A stretch of DNA of 64,000 bases from positions 310,001 to 374,000 of the forward strand of contig NZ_JAKREV010000003.1 in NCBI RefSeq assembly GCF_022664465.1. Reading direction: 5' to 3'. This DNA comes from Sphingomonas hankookensis (lineage in GTDB: Bacteria > Pseudomonadota > Alphaproteobacteria > Sphingomonadales > Sphingomonadaceae). A program made the translations under genes and the position numbers. The number at the start of each line of letters is the position of its first letter. The stretch's first letter is position 1. The notes beneath the pieces were generated by a model. That model had not been told where the DNA came from. It worked only from the letters and a program-made list of their open reading frames with translations, and made no database searches. This document shows, piece after piece, positions 7,191-16,208 of the stretch.

Positions 7191-9428
7191 ATGCGTCGCA
7201 CGTTTGGAATCCGCGCCGGTTTGCTGATGGGGGCGGCGTTCGCCGTATCGCCCGCGCTCGCGCAAACCACCGAAACGCCCCTGGCGGGGCCGGCCGAATC
7301 GGCATCGGTAGTCGAGGATCAGGGTGATGGCGACATCGTCGTTACCGCCAGGCGTCGTGCCGAAAGCGTGATCGACGTGCCGATCGCGATGTCGGTGGTG
7401 ACCGGCGATCAGCTGACCCGCACCGGCGCGGTCGATATCACCGCGTTGCAGGACAAGACGCCGAACCTGACGCTGCAGATCGCGCGCGGGTCGAACTCGA
7501 CGCTGATCGCGTTCAGCCGCGGCGTCGGGCAGCAAGACCCGCTCTGGGGCTTCGAACCCGGTGTCGGCCTCTATCTCGACGACGTCTATGTCGCCCGGCC
7601 GCAGGGCGCGGTGCTCGATATCTTCGACGTGGAACGGGTCGAGGTGCTGCGCGGGCCGCAGGGAACGCTGTACGGCCGCAACACCATCGGCGGCGCGATC
7701 AAGTACGTCACCAAGCGGCTGGGCCACGACTATGCCGCCACCGCCCGCGCGTCCTACGGATCGTACAACCAGTTCGATCTGGTGGGTCAAGTCACCGTGC
7801 CGATCGGCGACACCTTCGCGATCGGCGGGGCGATCGCCCGCTACAAGCGCGACGGATACGGCACCAACCTGACCACCGGCGCCGACCAGTATGACAAGGA
7901 CGTGCTGGCCGCGCGCGTTTCGGCCGAATGGACCCCGACCGATGCGATCTTCGTCCGGCTGGCGGGCGACCGCACGCTCGACCGGTCGAACCCGCGCCAC
8001 GGCACCCGGCTGGTCGGCAACGGCACCGATGCGCGCTATGCGCCGACCCCCAGCGTCTACGACACCCGCGCCGGCATCGGCGATCGCAACCGGGTGGTGG
8101 CGCAGGGCCTGTCGCTGACCGGCGAGTTCCAGCTCTCCGACCTGCTGACCTTCAAATCGATCAGCGCCTACCGCGAAGGCGCGACCAACACGGTCATCGA
8201 TTTCGACAACACCGTCCTGCCGACGCTCGACGTGCCCGCCGAATATGACGACTGGCAGTTCACGCAGGAGCTGCAGCTGTTGGTGCAGGGCGAACGCGTG
8301 CAGGGCGTCGTCGGCCTCTATTACCTCAACGCCGACGCATCGGGCGCGTTCGACACGGTGCTGGGCCTCGCCAACACCACCACGCTGACGTCGGGCGAAG
8401 TCAAGACCAAGAGCTATGCCGCGTTCGGCGACATCAGCTTCGACGTGACCGACCAGCTGAAGATTTCGGGCGGCCTGCGCTACACCAAGGACGACAAGAC
8501 CGGCACCGTCTTCCGCCGCAACTATACCGGCATCCGCAGCCCACGCTTCGGCAATGCGAACGCGGTACCCGGCCTGATCCGCACCGATTACACCAATGAC
8601 CGCAGCTTCGACCAGTTCACCCCGCGCGTTTCGATCAGCTACGAGCCGCGCAAGGACCTGAACCTCTATGCGTCGTGGGGCCGGGGATTCAAATCGGGCG
8701 GGTTCGACATGCGCGGCGACGCGGTGTTCACGCCGACCACCGTCAATGGCTATGATCCCGAAAAGATCACCAGCTACGAAGTCGGCATGAAGGGGGCGTT
8801 CCTCGACCGCACGTTGTTCCTCAACATGGCGGGCTATTATTCGCGCTACACCGACCAGCAGGTCACGATTCAGGTGCCCAATGTCGCGGGAGGCATCGCC
8901 AGCTTCGTCGATAACGCCGGCAAGGCCGATATCTACGGCCTCGAAATCGAGGGCCGTATGGTCCCGTCGCGCAATTTCTCCGCGCAGGTGTCGTTCGGCT
9001 ACACCAATGCCGACTACAAGGAATTTCTGACCTTCATCGGCGGCGGCACCACGCCGGTCGACGTCGCGAACCAGCGCGTGTTCCAGAACACGCCCGAATT
9101 CACCGCCGCGGCATCCTTCACCGCCTCGACCGACGTTGCTGCGGGCACGCTGTCGGTTACGCCCGAAGTGACGCTGCGCAGCGATTATTCGCTGTTCGAA
9201 ATCCCGACCCCGGCGCTCGATCAGGACGGCTATGCACTGGTCAACGCGTCGGCCAACTGGATTTCGGGCGATGGCCGCTACCGGCTCGGCATGGCGCTGC
9301 GCAACCTGACCGATCAGCGGTACCGGGTCGGCGGGTATAATTTCCCCGGTGCGCTCTTCGGCAATTCGATCATCGGCTATTACGGTCCGCCAAGGACGGC
9401 GACCGCGACGTTCGAGGTGAAGTTCTAA
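7191..9428 (+). CDS. TonB-dependent outer membrane receptor
   Basis: A 745-aa protein with signal peptide (MRRTFGIRAGLLMGAAFAV, AxA cleavage before QTTE), a TonB box DIVVTARRR at about residues 49-57, a plug domain with PNLTLQIARG and VEVLRGPQGTLYGRNTIGGAIKYVT (the conserved LRGPQGTLYG signature), and a beta-barrel ending in aromatic EVKF. The conserved barrel motif LYASWGRGFKSGGF is present. It imports an unknown large substrate across the outer membrane using proton-motive force via TonB. The ATG follows a GGAGAGG site. Adjacent MFS and TetR genes suggest one uptake locus, perhaps for an aromatic or terpenoid compound. The substrate is a guess. Confidence 0.95.
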   Translation: MRRTFGIRAGLLMGAAFAVSPALAQTTETPLAGPAESASVVEDQGDGDIVVTARRRAESVIDVPIAMSVVTGDQLTRTGAVDITALQDKTPNLTLQIARGSNSTLIAFSRGVGQQDPLWGFEPGVGLYLDDVYVARPQGAVLDIFDVERVEVLRGPQGTLYGRNTIGGAIKYVTKRLGHDYAATARASYGSYNQFDLVGQVTVPIGDTFAIGGAIARYKRDGYGTNLTTGADQYDKDVLAARVSAEWTPTDAIFVRLAGDRTLDRSNPRHGTRLVGNGTDARYAPTPSVYDTRAGIGDRNRVVAQGLSLTGEFQLSDLLTFKSISAYREGATNTVIDFDNTVLPTLDVPAEYDDWQFTQELQLLVQGERVQGVVGLYYLNADASGAFDTVLGLANTTTLTSGEVKTKSYAAFGDISFDVTDQLKISGGLRYTKDDKTGTVFRRNYTGIRSPRFGNANAVPGLIRTDYTNDRSFDQFTPRVSISYEPRKDLNLYASWGRGFKSGGFDMRGDAVFTPTTVNGYDPEKITSYEVGMKGAFLDRTLFLNMAGYYSRYTDQQVTIQVPNVAGGIASFVDNAGKADIYGLEIEGRMVPSRNFSAQVSFGYTNADYKEFLTFIGGGTTPVDVANQRVFQNTPEFTAAASFTASTDVAAGTLSVTPEVTLRSDYSLFEIPTPALDQDGYALVNASANWISGDGRYRLGMALRNLTDQRYRVGGYNFPGALFGNSIIGYYGPPRTATATFEVKF

Positions 9429-9433
9429 CCAAA

Positions 9434-9572
9434 GCTCCTCCCCACTGGGTGGGGAGGGGGACCGCCGCGCAGCGGTGGTGGAGGGGCATCGCCACAAACG
9501 CTACCGCTGCGTGTGGGGCCAGGCCCCTCCACCATGCTATGCATGGTCCCCCTCCCCACGGAGTGGGGAGGA
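9434..9572. repeat. Palindromic intergenic element, family F copy 1
   Basis: Two arms in inverted orientation. The left contains CCTCCCCACTGGGTGGGGAGG followed by GGACCGCCGCGCAGCGGTGG. The right contains CCACCATGCTATGCATGGTC followed by CCTCCCCACGGAGTGGGGAGG. Each arm also folds on itself. It fills most of the gap between the receptor and the MFS gene and may act as an mRNA stability or termination structure. Confidence 0.7.
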
Positions 9573-9586
9573 TTAAGAGGGCTCCG

Positions 9587-10816
9587 ATGACCAGAAACCC
9601 CCGCATCACCCTCGCCATGTTGCTGCTGGTCTACAGCTTCAACTTCCTCGACCGGCAAATCCTCGCGATCCTCGCGCAGCCGGTGCAGCGCGACCTCGGG
9701 CTCGACGACGGGCAGATGGGGATATTGGGCGGCATCGCCTTCGCCGCGCTCTATTCGACGCTGGCGATTCCGCTCGCGCTGATCGCCGACCGGACCAGCC
9801 GCACCTGGGTCATCACCATCAGCCTCACGGTATGGAGCGCCTTTACCGCGCTGTGCGGCATGGCGCAGAATTTTACCCAGATGTTCCTGTTCCGCCTCGG
9901 CGTGGGCGTAGGGGAGGCGGGCGGCGTCGCGCCGTCCTATGCGCTGATCGCCGACACCTTTCCTCCCGAACGCCGCGCGCGTGCGCTCGCCATCTATTCG
10001 CTCGGCATTCCGCTGGGGGCGGCGGGCGGCGTGCTGCTCGGCGGCTATATCGCGCACGCGGTCGAATGGCGCACGGCCTTCTATACCGTCGGTCTGACCG
10101 GCATCGTCATCGCGCCGTTCTTCCGGTTGCTGGTAAAGGACCCGCCGCGTGCCGCAGCGACTGCCGATCGCATTCCGGTCGGCCGCGTGTTCGGCATCCT
10201 CGCGCGCAAGCCCAGCTTCTGGCTGCTGGCGTTCGGCGCGGCGGCGGGGTCGATGTGCGGCTATGGCGTCGGTTTCTGGCTGCCCAGCCTGATGATGCGC
10301 AGCTTCGGCCTCGACATCGTCCAGACCGGCCAGTTCTTCGGCGCGCTGCTGCTCAGCGGCGGGGTGGCGGGCATCCTGCTCGGCGGATCGCTCGGTGACC
10401 GGCTGGGTCAGCGGAACAAGCGCTGGTACGCGCTGCTGCCGGCGCTCTGCTATGTGCTGGGCACGCCGCTGTTCATCGCCGGCGTGCTGTCGGGTGGCTG
10501 GGTCGCCGCCTTCGCGCTGTTCGTCGTCCCGCAGGCGCTGGTCTATGTCTGGCTGGGGCCGGTGCTGACCGCGGTGCAGCATCTGGTGCCGGCGCATATG
10601 CGTGCCACGGCGTCGGCGTGTTTCCTGCTGATCAACAACCTGATCGGGCTGGGGCTGGGCAGCTTCGTGGTCGGTCGGCTGTCGACGGCGCTGGTCCCGA
10701 CCTATGGCAGCGAATCGCTACGCTATGCGATCGCGGTGGCGCTGTGCCTGTATCTGGTCGCCGGGGCGCTGATGGCGCTGGCGAGCCGCCGGCTGGAGCG
10801 CGACTGGGTGGCGTGA
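9587..10816 (+). CDS. MFS transporter
   Basis: A 409-aa membrane protein with 12 predicted segments. The first helix carries YSFNFLDRQILAILAQP, typical of the spinster-like/ACS branch of major facilitator carriers. The conserved loop motif appears as ADRTSRTWVI between helices 2 and 3, and RLGVGVGEAGG lies in helix 4. The second half contains a GDRLGQRNKR loop that repeats the motif. The start at 9587 has AAGAGG upstream. An in-frame ATG at 9449 lies inside the repeat and is rejected. It likely moves the product taken up by the neighbouring TonB receptor across the inner membrane, judging by context. Confidence 0.92.
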   Translation: MTRNPRITLAMLLLVYSFNFLDRQILAILAQPVQRDLGLDDGQMGILGGIAFAALYSTLAIPLALIADRTSRTWVITISLTVWSAFTALCGMAQNFTQMFLFRLGVGVGEAGGVAPSYALIADTFPPERRARALAIYSLGIPLGAAGGVLLGGYIAHAVEWRTAFYTVGLTGIVIAPFFRLLVKDPPRAAATADRIPVGRVFGILARKPSFWLLAFGAAAGSMCGYGVGFWLPSLMMRSFGLDIVQTGQFFGALLLSGGVAGILLGGSLGDRLGQRNKRWYALLPALCYVLGTPLFIAGVLSGGWVAAFALFVVPQALVYVWLGPVLTAVQHLVPAHMRATASACFLLINNLIGLGLGSFVVGRLSTALVPTYGSESLRYAIAVALCLYLVAGALMALASRRLERDWVA

Positions 10817-10817
10817 T

Positions 10818-10888
10818 TGGGTTCACGTGGAGGTGGGGGAGAAGAAGGCAGATTTCGCGCAGAGACGCAGAGACGCAGAGATGCAGGG
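10818..10888. repeat. Family A element, truncated copy A2 (left arm only)
   Basis: It starts GGGTTCAC two bases after the MFS stop codon and continues to the arm motif CAGATTTCGCGCAGAGACGC with extra 9-base repeats (AGACGCAG). The right arm is missing. A family B element begins where the middle should be, so the copy was probably disrupted. Confidence 0.65.
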
Positions 10889-10901
10889 TGCCCTCTCCAA
10901 C

Positions 10902-10986
10902 CGTCACCCCGGGCTCGACCCGGAGTCCCGCTTCTCCCTTCTTCTGGGCAAAGGAAGAAGCGGGACCCCGGATCAAGTCCGGGGCG
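10902..10986. repeat. Palindromic element, family B copy 1
   Basis: Inverted arms: GTCACCCCGGGCTCGACCCG with GTCCCGCTTC on the left, GAAGCGGGACCCCGG with ATCAAGTCCGGGGCGAC on the right. A shorter relative lies at 29284-29312. Confidence 0.65.
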
Positions 10987-10999
10987 ACGAACGGCGTAG

Positions 11000-11092
11000 T
11001 AATCCGTATCCCCGCGCAGGCGGGGATCCAGAGCCGAGCAATGCAACATCGCGGCTGAAATCCTGGACCCCCGCCTGCGCGGGGGTACGGAG
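11000..11092. repeat. Palindromic element, family C copy 1
   Basis: Inverted arms: GTATCCCCGCGCAGGCGGGG with ATCCAGAGCC, then GGCTGAAATCCTGG and ACCCCCGCCTGCGCGGGGGTAC. A half copy occurs at 51913-51944. Together with A2 and B1 it fills the 10817-11107 gap. No gene is visible there. Confidence 0.65.
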
Positions 11093-11107
11093 ACGCAGGC
11101 GGCGCGC

Positions 11108-12679
11108 TTACCGCTCCCGCGTCGCCGCGAACGTCACCTTGGAATACCGATCGGCGATATACCCGACCTCCCACGCGCTCTTCGCCAGGAACACCGGATT
11201 CCCGTCCCGATCCTTCGCCATCGCCGAACGATGCAGGTCGGTAAACGTCTTCAAATCCGCCGGATCGCTGGCCGACACCCAGCGCGCCGTCTCGAACGGT
11301 GCCATTTCCAGCCCCGCCGCGACCTTGTATTCGACCTCCAGCCGGCTGAGCAGCACTTCCAGCTGCAACTGCCCGACCACGCCGATCACCCAGTTCGACC
11401 CGATATCCGGATAGAATACCTGCGTGACGCCTTCCTCGGCCATGTCGTCCAGCGCCTTGCGCAACTGCTTGGTCTTGGTCGGGTCCTTCAGCACCACGCG
11501 GCGCAGGATTTCCGGCGCGAAGTTCGGCAGCCCGGTGAAGCGCACATCGGCCCGCTCCGACAGCGTATCGCCGACCCGCAGCGTCCCATGGTTGGGAATG
11601 CCGATGATATCGCCCGGATACGCCTCATCGGCCAGCTCGCGTTCGCGCGCGAAGAACAGGATCGGCGAATGGATCGCGATCGGCTTGCCATGCCCCGTCG
11701 GGGTCAGCTTCATGCCGCGTTTGAAAATCCCCGAACACAGTCGCATGAACGCGATCCGGTCGCGGTGATTGGGGTCCATGTTCGCCTGCACCTTGAACAC
11801 GAACCCGGTCACGCGGTCGTCGGTCGGATCGACCGGCGCCGGTTCGGCCGGCTGCGGGCGGGGCGGGGGGGCGTGGCGCGCGATCGCGTCGATCAGCGAA
11901 TCGACGCCGAACTCCTTCAGCGCCGACCCGAAATAGACCGGGGTCAGGTCGCCCGCGCGGTATGCCGCGCCATCGAAGCTGGCATAGCCGCCCGTCGCCA
12001 GCTCGGCCTCTTCGCGCAGCCGCTCGGCACCTTCCGCCGACAGCACCGAATCGATGCGATCGTCGTCCAGCCCGGTGAACTGCTCCACCTTGCCCTGGAA
12101 ATCCTTCGTCCCGGCCTCCGGCTGCAACAGCCGGTTGTCGACCAGATCATAGATGCCCTCGAACTGCCCGCCCATGCCCGCCGGCCACGTCATCGGGCAC
12201 ACGTCGAGCTGGAGCATGTCGGCGACTTCGTCGAGCAACGCGAACGGGTCACGACCCTCGCGATCGACCTTGTTGACGAAGGTGATGATCGGCACGCTGC
12301 GCAACCGGCACACTTCGAACAGCTTGCGGGTCTGCGGTTCGATGCCCTTGGCGGCGTCGATCACCATCACCGCCGAATCGACCGCGGTCAGCGTGCGGTA
12401 CGTGTCTTCGGAGAAATCCTCATGCCCCGGCGTGTCGAGCAGGTTGAAGGTCAGCCCGTTGCGTTCGAACGTCATCACCGACGACGTGACCGAAATCCCG
12501 CGCTGCTGCTCGATCTTCATCCAGTCCGACCGCGCGCGCCGGGCGGCGCCGCGCGCCTTGACCTCGCCCGCCAGATGGATCGCACCGCCGAACAGCAGCA
12601 GCTTTTCGGTCAGCGTGGTCTTGCCGGCGTCGGGGTGGGAAATGATCGCAAAAGTGCGGCGATCGGAAATATGGTCCAT
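11108..12679 (-). CDS. prfC: Peptide chain release factor 3
   Basis: A 523-aa translational GTPase. G1 SHPDAGKTT (about residues 15-23), the switch I region with RGISVTSSVM, G3 DTPGHEDF and G4 NKVD are all present, followed by the RF3-specific middle and C-terminal domains (FKVQANMDPNHRDRIAFMRLCSG, QLQLEVLLSRLEVEY). RF3 recycles RF1/RF2 from the ribosome after peptide release and acts in quality control after miscoding. The length matches the family (about 520-530). It is flanked on both sides by repeat elements and appears monocistronic. Confidence 0.97.
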   Translation of the reverse strand: MDHISDRRTFAIISHPDAGKTTLTEKLLLFGGAIHLAGEVKARGAARRARSDWMKIEQQRGISVTSSVMTFERNGLTFNLLDTPGHEDFSEDTYRTLTAVDSAVMVIDAAKGIEPQTRKLFEVCRLRSVPIITFVNKVDREGRDPFALLDEVADMLQLDVCPMTWPAGMGGQFEGIYDLVDNRLLQPEAGTKDFQGKVEQFTGLDDDRIDSVLSAEGAERLREEAELATGGYASFDGAAYRAGDLTPVYFGSALKEFGVDSLIDAIARHAPPPRPQPAEPAPVDPTDDRVTGFVFKVQANMDPNHRDRIAFMRLCSGIFKRGMKLTPTGHGKPIAIHSPILFFARERELADEAYPGDIIGIPNHGTLRVGDTLSERADVRFTGLPNFAPEILRRVVLKDPTKTKQLRKALDDMAEEGVTQVFYPDIGSNWVIGVVGQLQLEVLLSRLEVEYKVAAGLEMAPFETARWVSASDPADLKTFTDLHRSAMAKDRDGNPVFLAKSAWEVGYIADRYSKVTFAATRER

Positions 12680-12734
12680 CGTCGGCCTTTAGGGCCGGGC
12701 GGGGAGGGCGGCAAGATTGGGTTCGAAGAGAGGA

Positions 12735-12977
12735 GTTCACGCGAAGGCGCGAAGGCGCAAAGAGAAGATAGATTTCGCGCAGAGACGCAGAGGCGCAGAG
12801 AGGTCGCGCATGAACAGGCCGTTTGCGTTCGGGAGACCGCTTCACCCGCCGCAGCGAGCGAGAAAGCCACTATCGTGGCGGAGCCTTACCGCGAACAGGA
12901 CTCCTCCGCGTCTCCGCGGCTCTGCGCGAAATCTACCTTACTTCTTCCCTTCGCGCCCTTCGCGCCTTCGCGTGAAA
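12735..12977. repeat. REPIN/MITE-like palindromic element, copy A3
   Basis: An intact copy of about 243 bp. The left arm is TTCACGCGAAGGCGCGAAGG then GATAGATTTCGCGCAGAGAC. The right arm is CTCTGCGCGAAATCTACCTT then TTCGCGCCTTCGCGTGAA. The centre carries TGCGTTCGGGAGAC, the reverse complement of the core motif in copy A1, so the core is inverted relative to A1. It lies between the prfC start and the epimerase stop, ending two bases before that stop. No gene is seen in this 299-bp gap. Confidence 0.8.
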
Positions 12978-12978
12978 A

Positions 12979-13848
12979 TCAACCTTCCAACGTCACCGAC
13001 ATAGCCGCTCGATGCGACTGCCCCGGTGCGACCCGGTGGATGCCCGGCTTGTCGAATATATCCCCGGCAAACCCCTCCGGATCGGCGATCCCGTCCCACG
13101 GCTCGATGCAGACGAACGCCGACCCCGGCTTGGTCCACACGCCCAGCTTCGGCATTCCCGGAAAGTCGACCCGCAGCTGCGGACCGTCTTCCGCACCATA
13201 GGTCACGCTGTCGCTATGCACCGGATCGAACACCAGCGCATCGTCAGCGAACAGCGCGTCGTTCAGTTTCAACACCTTGCCGTCGAGCGGGCTCGGCCGC
13301 CGCTCCGCTGCGATCGTCCCGTTGGCGGCGATCGCGGCGACGGTGTCACCTTCGGCGGCCGAAAACACCATCCGGTGCGCCGCCCGGTCGTGTCCGAATG
13401 GCAGCGGCCATGCGAACGCCGGATGAAAACCGATGCTCGCCGGCAGGTCGGTATCGCCGCGATTGGTCACCGTCACCTCGGTGTGCAAGGTCGCGCCGTC
13501 CAGCCGATGTTCCACGTGAAGCACGAAGCCGAACGGATACACCGCCCGCGTTTCGGCATCGTCGGCCAGTTCGAACCGCACCGAAACATCGTTCTGCGCA
13601 ACCTTCGCGAACATCCGCCGCCGCGCAAAGCCGTGCTTGGCGAGGTGATAGGTCGTGCCCTCCACCCGGTACGTATCGTCCTGCAACGCGCCGATGATCG
13701 GGAACAGGATCGGCGCATGGCCGGTCCAATAGGCCGGATCGGCATTGGTCATCAGCTCGCGGCCTTGCGAATCCTTGAGCGAATGCAGCTCCGCACCTAG
13801 CGGATCGATCGTCGCGGTCAGTGTCCCGTTGGTCAGTACGACGTTCAT
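12979..13848 (-). CDS. Aldose 1-epimerase family protein
   Basis: A 289-aa protein of the galactose mutarotase superfamily, YeaD/LacX-like branch. Landmarks: the N-terminal AELHSLKDSQGRELMTNADP, HGFARRRMF (catalytic-type His and Arg, about residues 74-82), IGFHPAFAWPLP (second His) and the C-terminal FVCIEPWDGIADP with the likely catalytic Glu. Such enzymes interconvert anomers of free or phosphorylated sugars. The substrate is unknown. The ATG overlaps the pheT stop (ATGA), so it is the last gene of the pheS-pheT operon, an unusual partner. Confidence 0.9.
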   Translation of the reverse strand: MNVVLTNGTLTATIDPLGAELHSLKDSQGRELMTNADPAYWTGHAPILFPIIGALQDDTYRVEGTTYHLAKHGFARRRMFAKVAQNDVSVRFELADDAETRAVYPFGFVLHVEHRLDGATLHTEVTVTNRGDTDLPASIGFHPAFAWPLPFGHDRAAHRMVFSAAEGDTVAAIAANGTIAAERRPSPLDGKVLKLNDALFADDALVFDPVHSDSVTYGAEDGPQLRVDFPGMPKLGVWTKPGSAFVCIEPWDGIADPEGFAGDIFDKPGIHRVAPGQSHRAAMSVTLEG

Positions 13849-16208
13849 GCCCGCAGGCTCCCCCCGACCTTCGCCGCCGCAGCCACGATCTTGTCCGAAA
13901 TCGCCTTCAGCTCGACATCGGTGAAGCTCTTCGCGCCCGGCTGCAGCGTGACCTCGATCGCGAGGCTCTTGTGCCCCGGCTCGACGCCCTGTCCGGCAAA
14001 GACGTCGAACAGGCGCGCATCGACGATCGCCGCCTTGTCCGCACCGCGCACCGCGCGCACCAGCTGATCGCCAGCAACATCCTCCGCCACGAGGAACGCG
14101 AAGTCGCGCGTCACCGCCTGCAACGCCGGCGGCGTATAGGCGGCGCGCATGAAGCCGCTGCCGCGCTTGGCCGGCAAGGCGTCGAGATAGAGTTCGGCGG
14201 CAACCACGCCCGCGGCCAGGTCGAACGCCTTGGCGGTGGTCGGGTGCAGCACGCCGAAGCTCGCCAGTACCGTCTTCGGCCCCAGCCGCAGCGTCGCCGA
14301 CTGCCCCGGGTGGAACACGTCGCCCGCGCCATCCATCACCTGCAAATTCGCCACCGGCGCGCCTGCCGCTTCGAGCAGCGCCAGCACCTCGGCCTTGGCA
14401 TCGAACGCATCGAAGCCCTGCGCCTTGCCACCGCGCCAGCTCCGCGGGCTACGCTCGCCGGCGAACACGATGCCCAGCGTCATGCGCTCGCCGTCAGCCA
14501 GATAGCGCCGCCCGATCTCGAACAGCCGCACGCTCGACTGCCCGCGCTTGATGTTGCGCGCCGCAGCACTGAGCAGTCCGGGCAGCAGCGACGGGCGCAT
14601 GACGCGCATGTCGCTGGCGATCGGGTTCACCACCTCCCACGCGCCGCCGCCGAACGGCGCGGCTTCGTCGTCGGCGATGAAGCTCCACGTGATCGCCTCG
14701 GCCAGCCCGCGCGCAGCGGCCGCACGGCGCATCCGCCGTTCCAGCTTCTGTTCGGGGGTGGCGGTCGGCAGCGCGACGCCTGCCGGGCGGTCGAGCGGGG
14801 TCGAGGGGACCTTGTCGAGCCCCTCGATCCGGATCACTTCCTCGACCAGATCGGCGGTCCCCTCGACATCGCGCCGCCACGACGGCACGGTCACCTGCCA
14901 GTCATCGCCGACTGCAAAGCCCAGCCGCTCCAGAATGTCGCGCTGCCGGTCCTCGGTCACGTCCATCCCGCCCAGCGACGCGACGCGACCCGGCTGATGG
15001 GTGATCGTGCGCAGGTCGGTCGGCGGCGAACCCGCCTTCGTCACGCCGCTCGCCTGTCCGCCGCACAGCCGCAGGACATAATCGGTCGCGATGGCGAGCC
15101 CCTGGTCGAGAAACGCCGGATCGACGCCGCGTTCGAACCGGGTACGTGCATCGCTGGTCAGCGCCAGCTTCTGTCCCGTCCGCGCGATCGCCTCGGGTGT
15201 GAAGTACGCGCATTCGATCAGCACGTCGGTCGTCGTCGCCGACACGCCCGAATGCTCGCCGCCCATGATCCCGCCGATATCGTGCACCGCCGCGTTGTCG
15301 GCGATCACCGTCTCGCCGCCGTTCAGCGTGTACGACTTGCCGTTCAGCGCCACGACGCTTTCGCCCACTCGCGCCTGCCGCGCGACCAGTCCGCCATCGA
15401 GCTTGGCCATGTCATAGACGTGCAGCGGCCGGCCGAGGTCGAACATCACGTAATTGGTGATATCGACCAGCGTCGAGATCGGCTTCTGCCCGATCGCGGC
15501 CAGCCGGCGGCGCATCCAGTCCGGTGACTCGCCATTGGTCAGGCCGCGTACCGCCTGTGCATGGAACGCCGGGCAACCCGCGGCGTCCTCGACCCGCACG
15601 TCGGGGCCCTCGCCGATACCCTCGACGACCGGCACCGCCAGAGCTTTAAGCGTTCCATAGCCTGCCGCCGCCAGATCGCGCGCGATGCCGCGCACGCCCA
15701 TGCAGTCCTGCCGGTTGGGTGTGACGCTGACGTCGATGACCGGATCGTCGAGCCCGGCATAGGCGAGGAAAGGCGTGCCTACCGGCGCATCGGCGGGCAG
15801 CTCGATGATGCCGTCATGGTCCTCGCCCAGCTCCAGCTCGCGCGTCGAGCACATCATGCCGTTCGATTCGACGCCACGGATCGCCGCGACCTTCAGCAAC
15901 ATGCCGTTGGCCGGCACCGTCGCGCCGGGCATCCCGAACACGCCGATCAGCCCGGCGCGGGCATTGGGCGCGCCGCACACGACCTGCAACGGGCCGTCGC
16001 CGGCATCGACCGACAGCACTTGCAGCTTGTCCGCCTGTGGATGCGGCTCCGCCGTCAGGACGCGGGCGATGCGGAACGCGGACAGCTTCTCGCCCGGATT
16101 CTCGACGCCCTCGACCTCCAGCCCGATACGGGTCAGGCCGTCGAGGATCGTGTCGAGCGTGGCGTCGGTGTCGAGATGTTGGTGCAGCCAGCCAAGCGTG
16201 ATCTTCAT
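13845..16208 (-). CDS. pheT: Phenylalanyl-tRNA synthetase beta subunit
   Basis: A 787-aa protein with the bacterial PheT layout: an N-terminal tRNA-binding OB domain (about residues 40-150, with [14 protein letters not shown] and [16 protein letters not shown]), the B3/B4 domain, B5 domains, and a C-terminal anticodon-binding FDX domain ending in [16 protein letters not shown]. The alpha2beta2 enzyme charges tRNA-Phe. The start overlaps the pheS stop (ATGA). A longer frame extending into pheS was rejected because residue 1 of the accepted start matches the family start MKITLGWL. Confidence 0.97.
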   Translation of the reverse strand: MKITLGWLHQHLDTDATLDTILDGLTRIGLEVEGVENPGEKLSAFRIARVLTAEPHPQADKLQVLSVDAGDGPLQVVCGAPNARAGLIGVFGMPGATVPANGMLLKVAAIRGVESNGMMCSTRELELGEDHDGIIELPADAPVGTPFLAYAGLDDPVIDVSVTPNRQDCMGVRGIARDLAAAGYGTLKALAVPVVEGIGEGPDVRVEDAAGCPAFHAQAVRGLTNGESPDWMRRRLAAIGQKPISTLVDITNYVMFDLGRPLHVYDMAKLDGGLVARQARVGESVVALNGKSYTLNGGETVIADNAAVHDIGGIMGGEHSGVSATTTDVLIECAYFTPEAIARTGQKLALTSDARTRFERGVDPAFLDQGLAIATDYVLRLCGGQASGVTKAGSPPTDLRTITHQPGRVASLGGMDVTEDRQRDILERLGFAVGDDWQVTVPSWRRDVEGTADLVEEVIRIEGLDKVPSTPLDRPAGVALPTATPEQKLERRMRRAAAARGLAEAITWSFIADDEAAPFGGGAWEVVNPIASDMRVMRPSLLPGLLSAAARNIKRGQSSVRLFEIGRRYLADGERMTLGIVFAGERSPRSWRGGKAQGFDAFDAKAEVLALLEAAGAPVANLQVMDGAGDVFHPGQSATLRLGPKTVLASFGVLHPTTAKAFDLAAGVVAAELYLDALPAKRGSGFMRAAYTPPALQAVTRDFAFLVAEDVAGDQLVRAVRGADKAAIVDARLFDVFAGQGVEPGHKSLAIEVTLQPGAKSFTDVELKAISDKIVAAAAKVGGSLRA

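Noticed and set aside
6450..9497. A 1015-codon minus-strand frame joining the TetR gene with the antisense of the TonB receptor
   Set aside because: The TetR domain starts at 7076 with a good ribosome site. The remainder is antisense to a well-supported receptor.
10817..11107. Possible CRISPR-like repeats
   Set aside because: Copies are palindromic, diverse and not evenly spaced, and no spacers or cas genes are present. They are dispersed intergenic elements.
11231..13201. A 656-codon plus-strand frame opposite prfC
   Set aside because: Antisense of a clear RF3 gene, running through a repeat element.
13821..15527. A 568-codon plus-strand frame opposite pheT
   Set aside because: Shadow of pheT, with Arg/His/Gln-rich composition and no motif.
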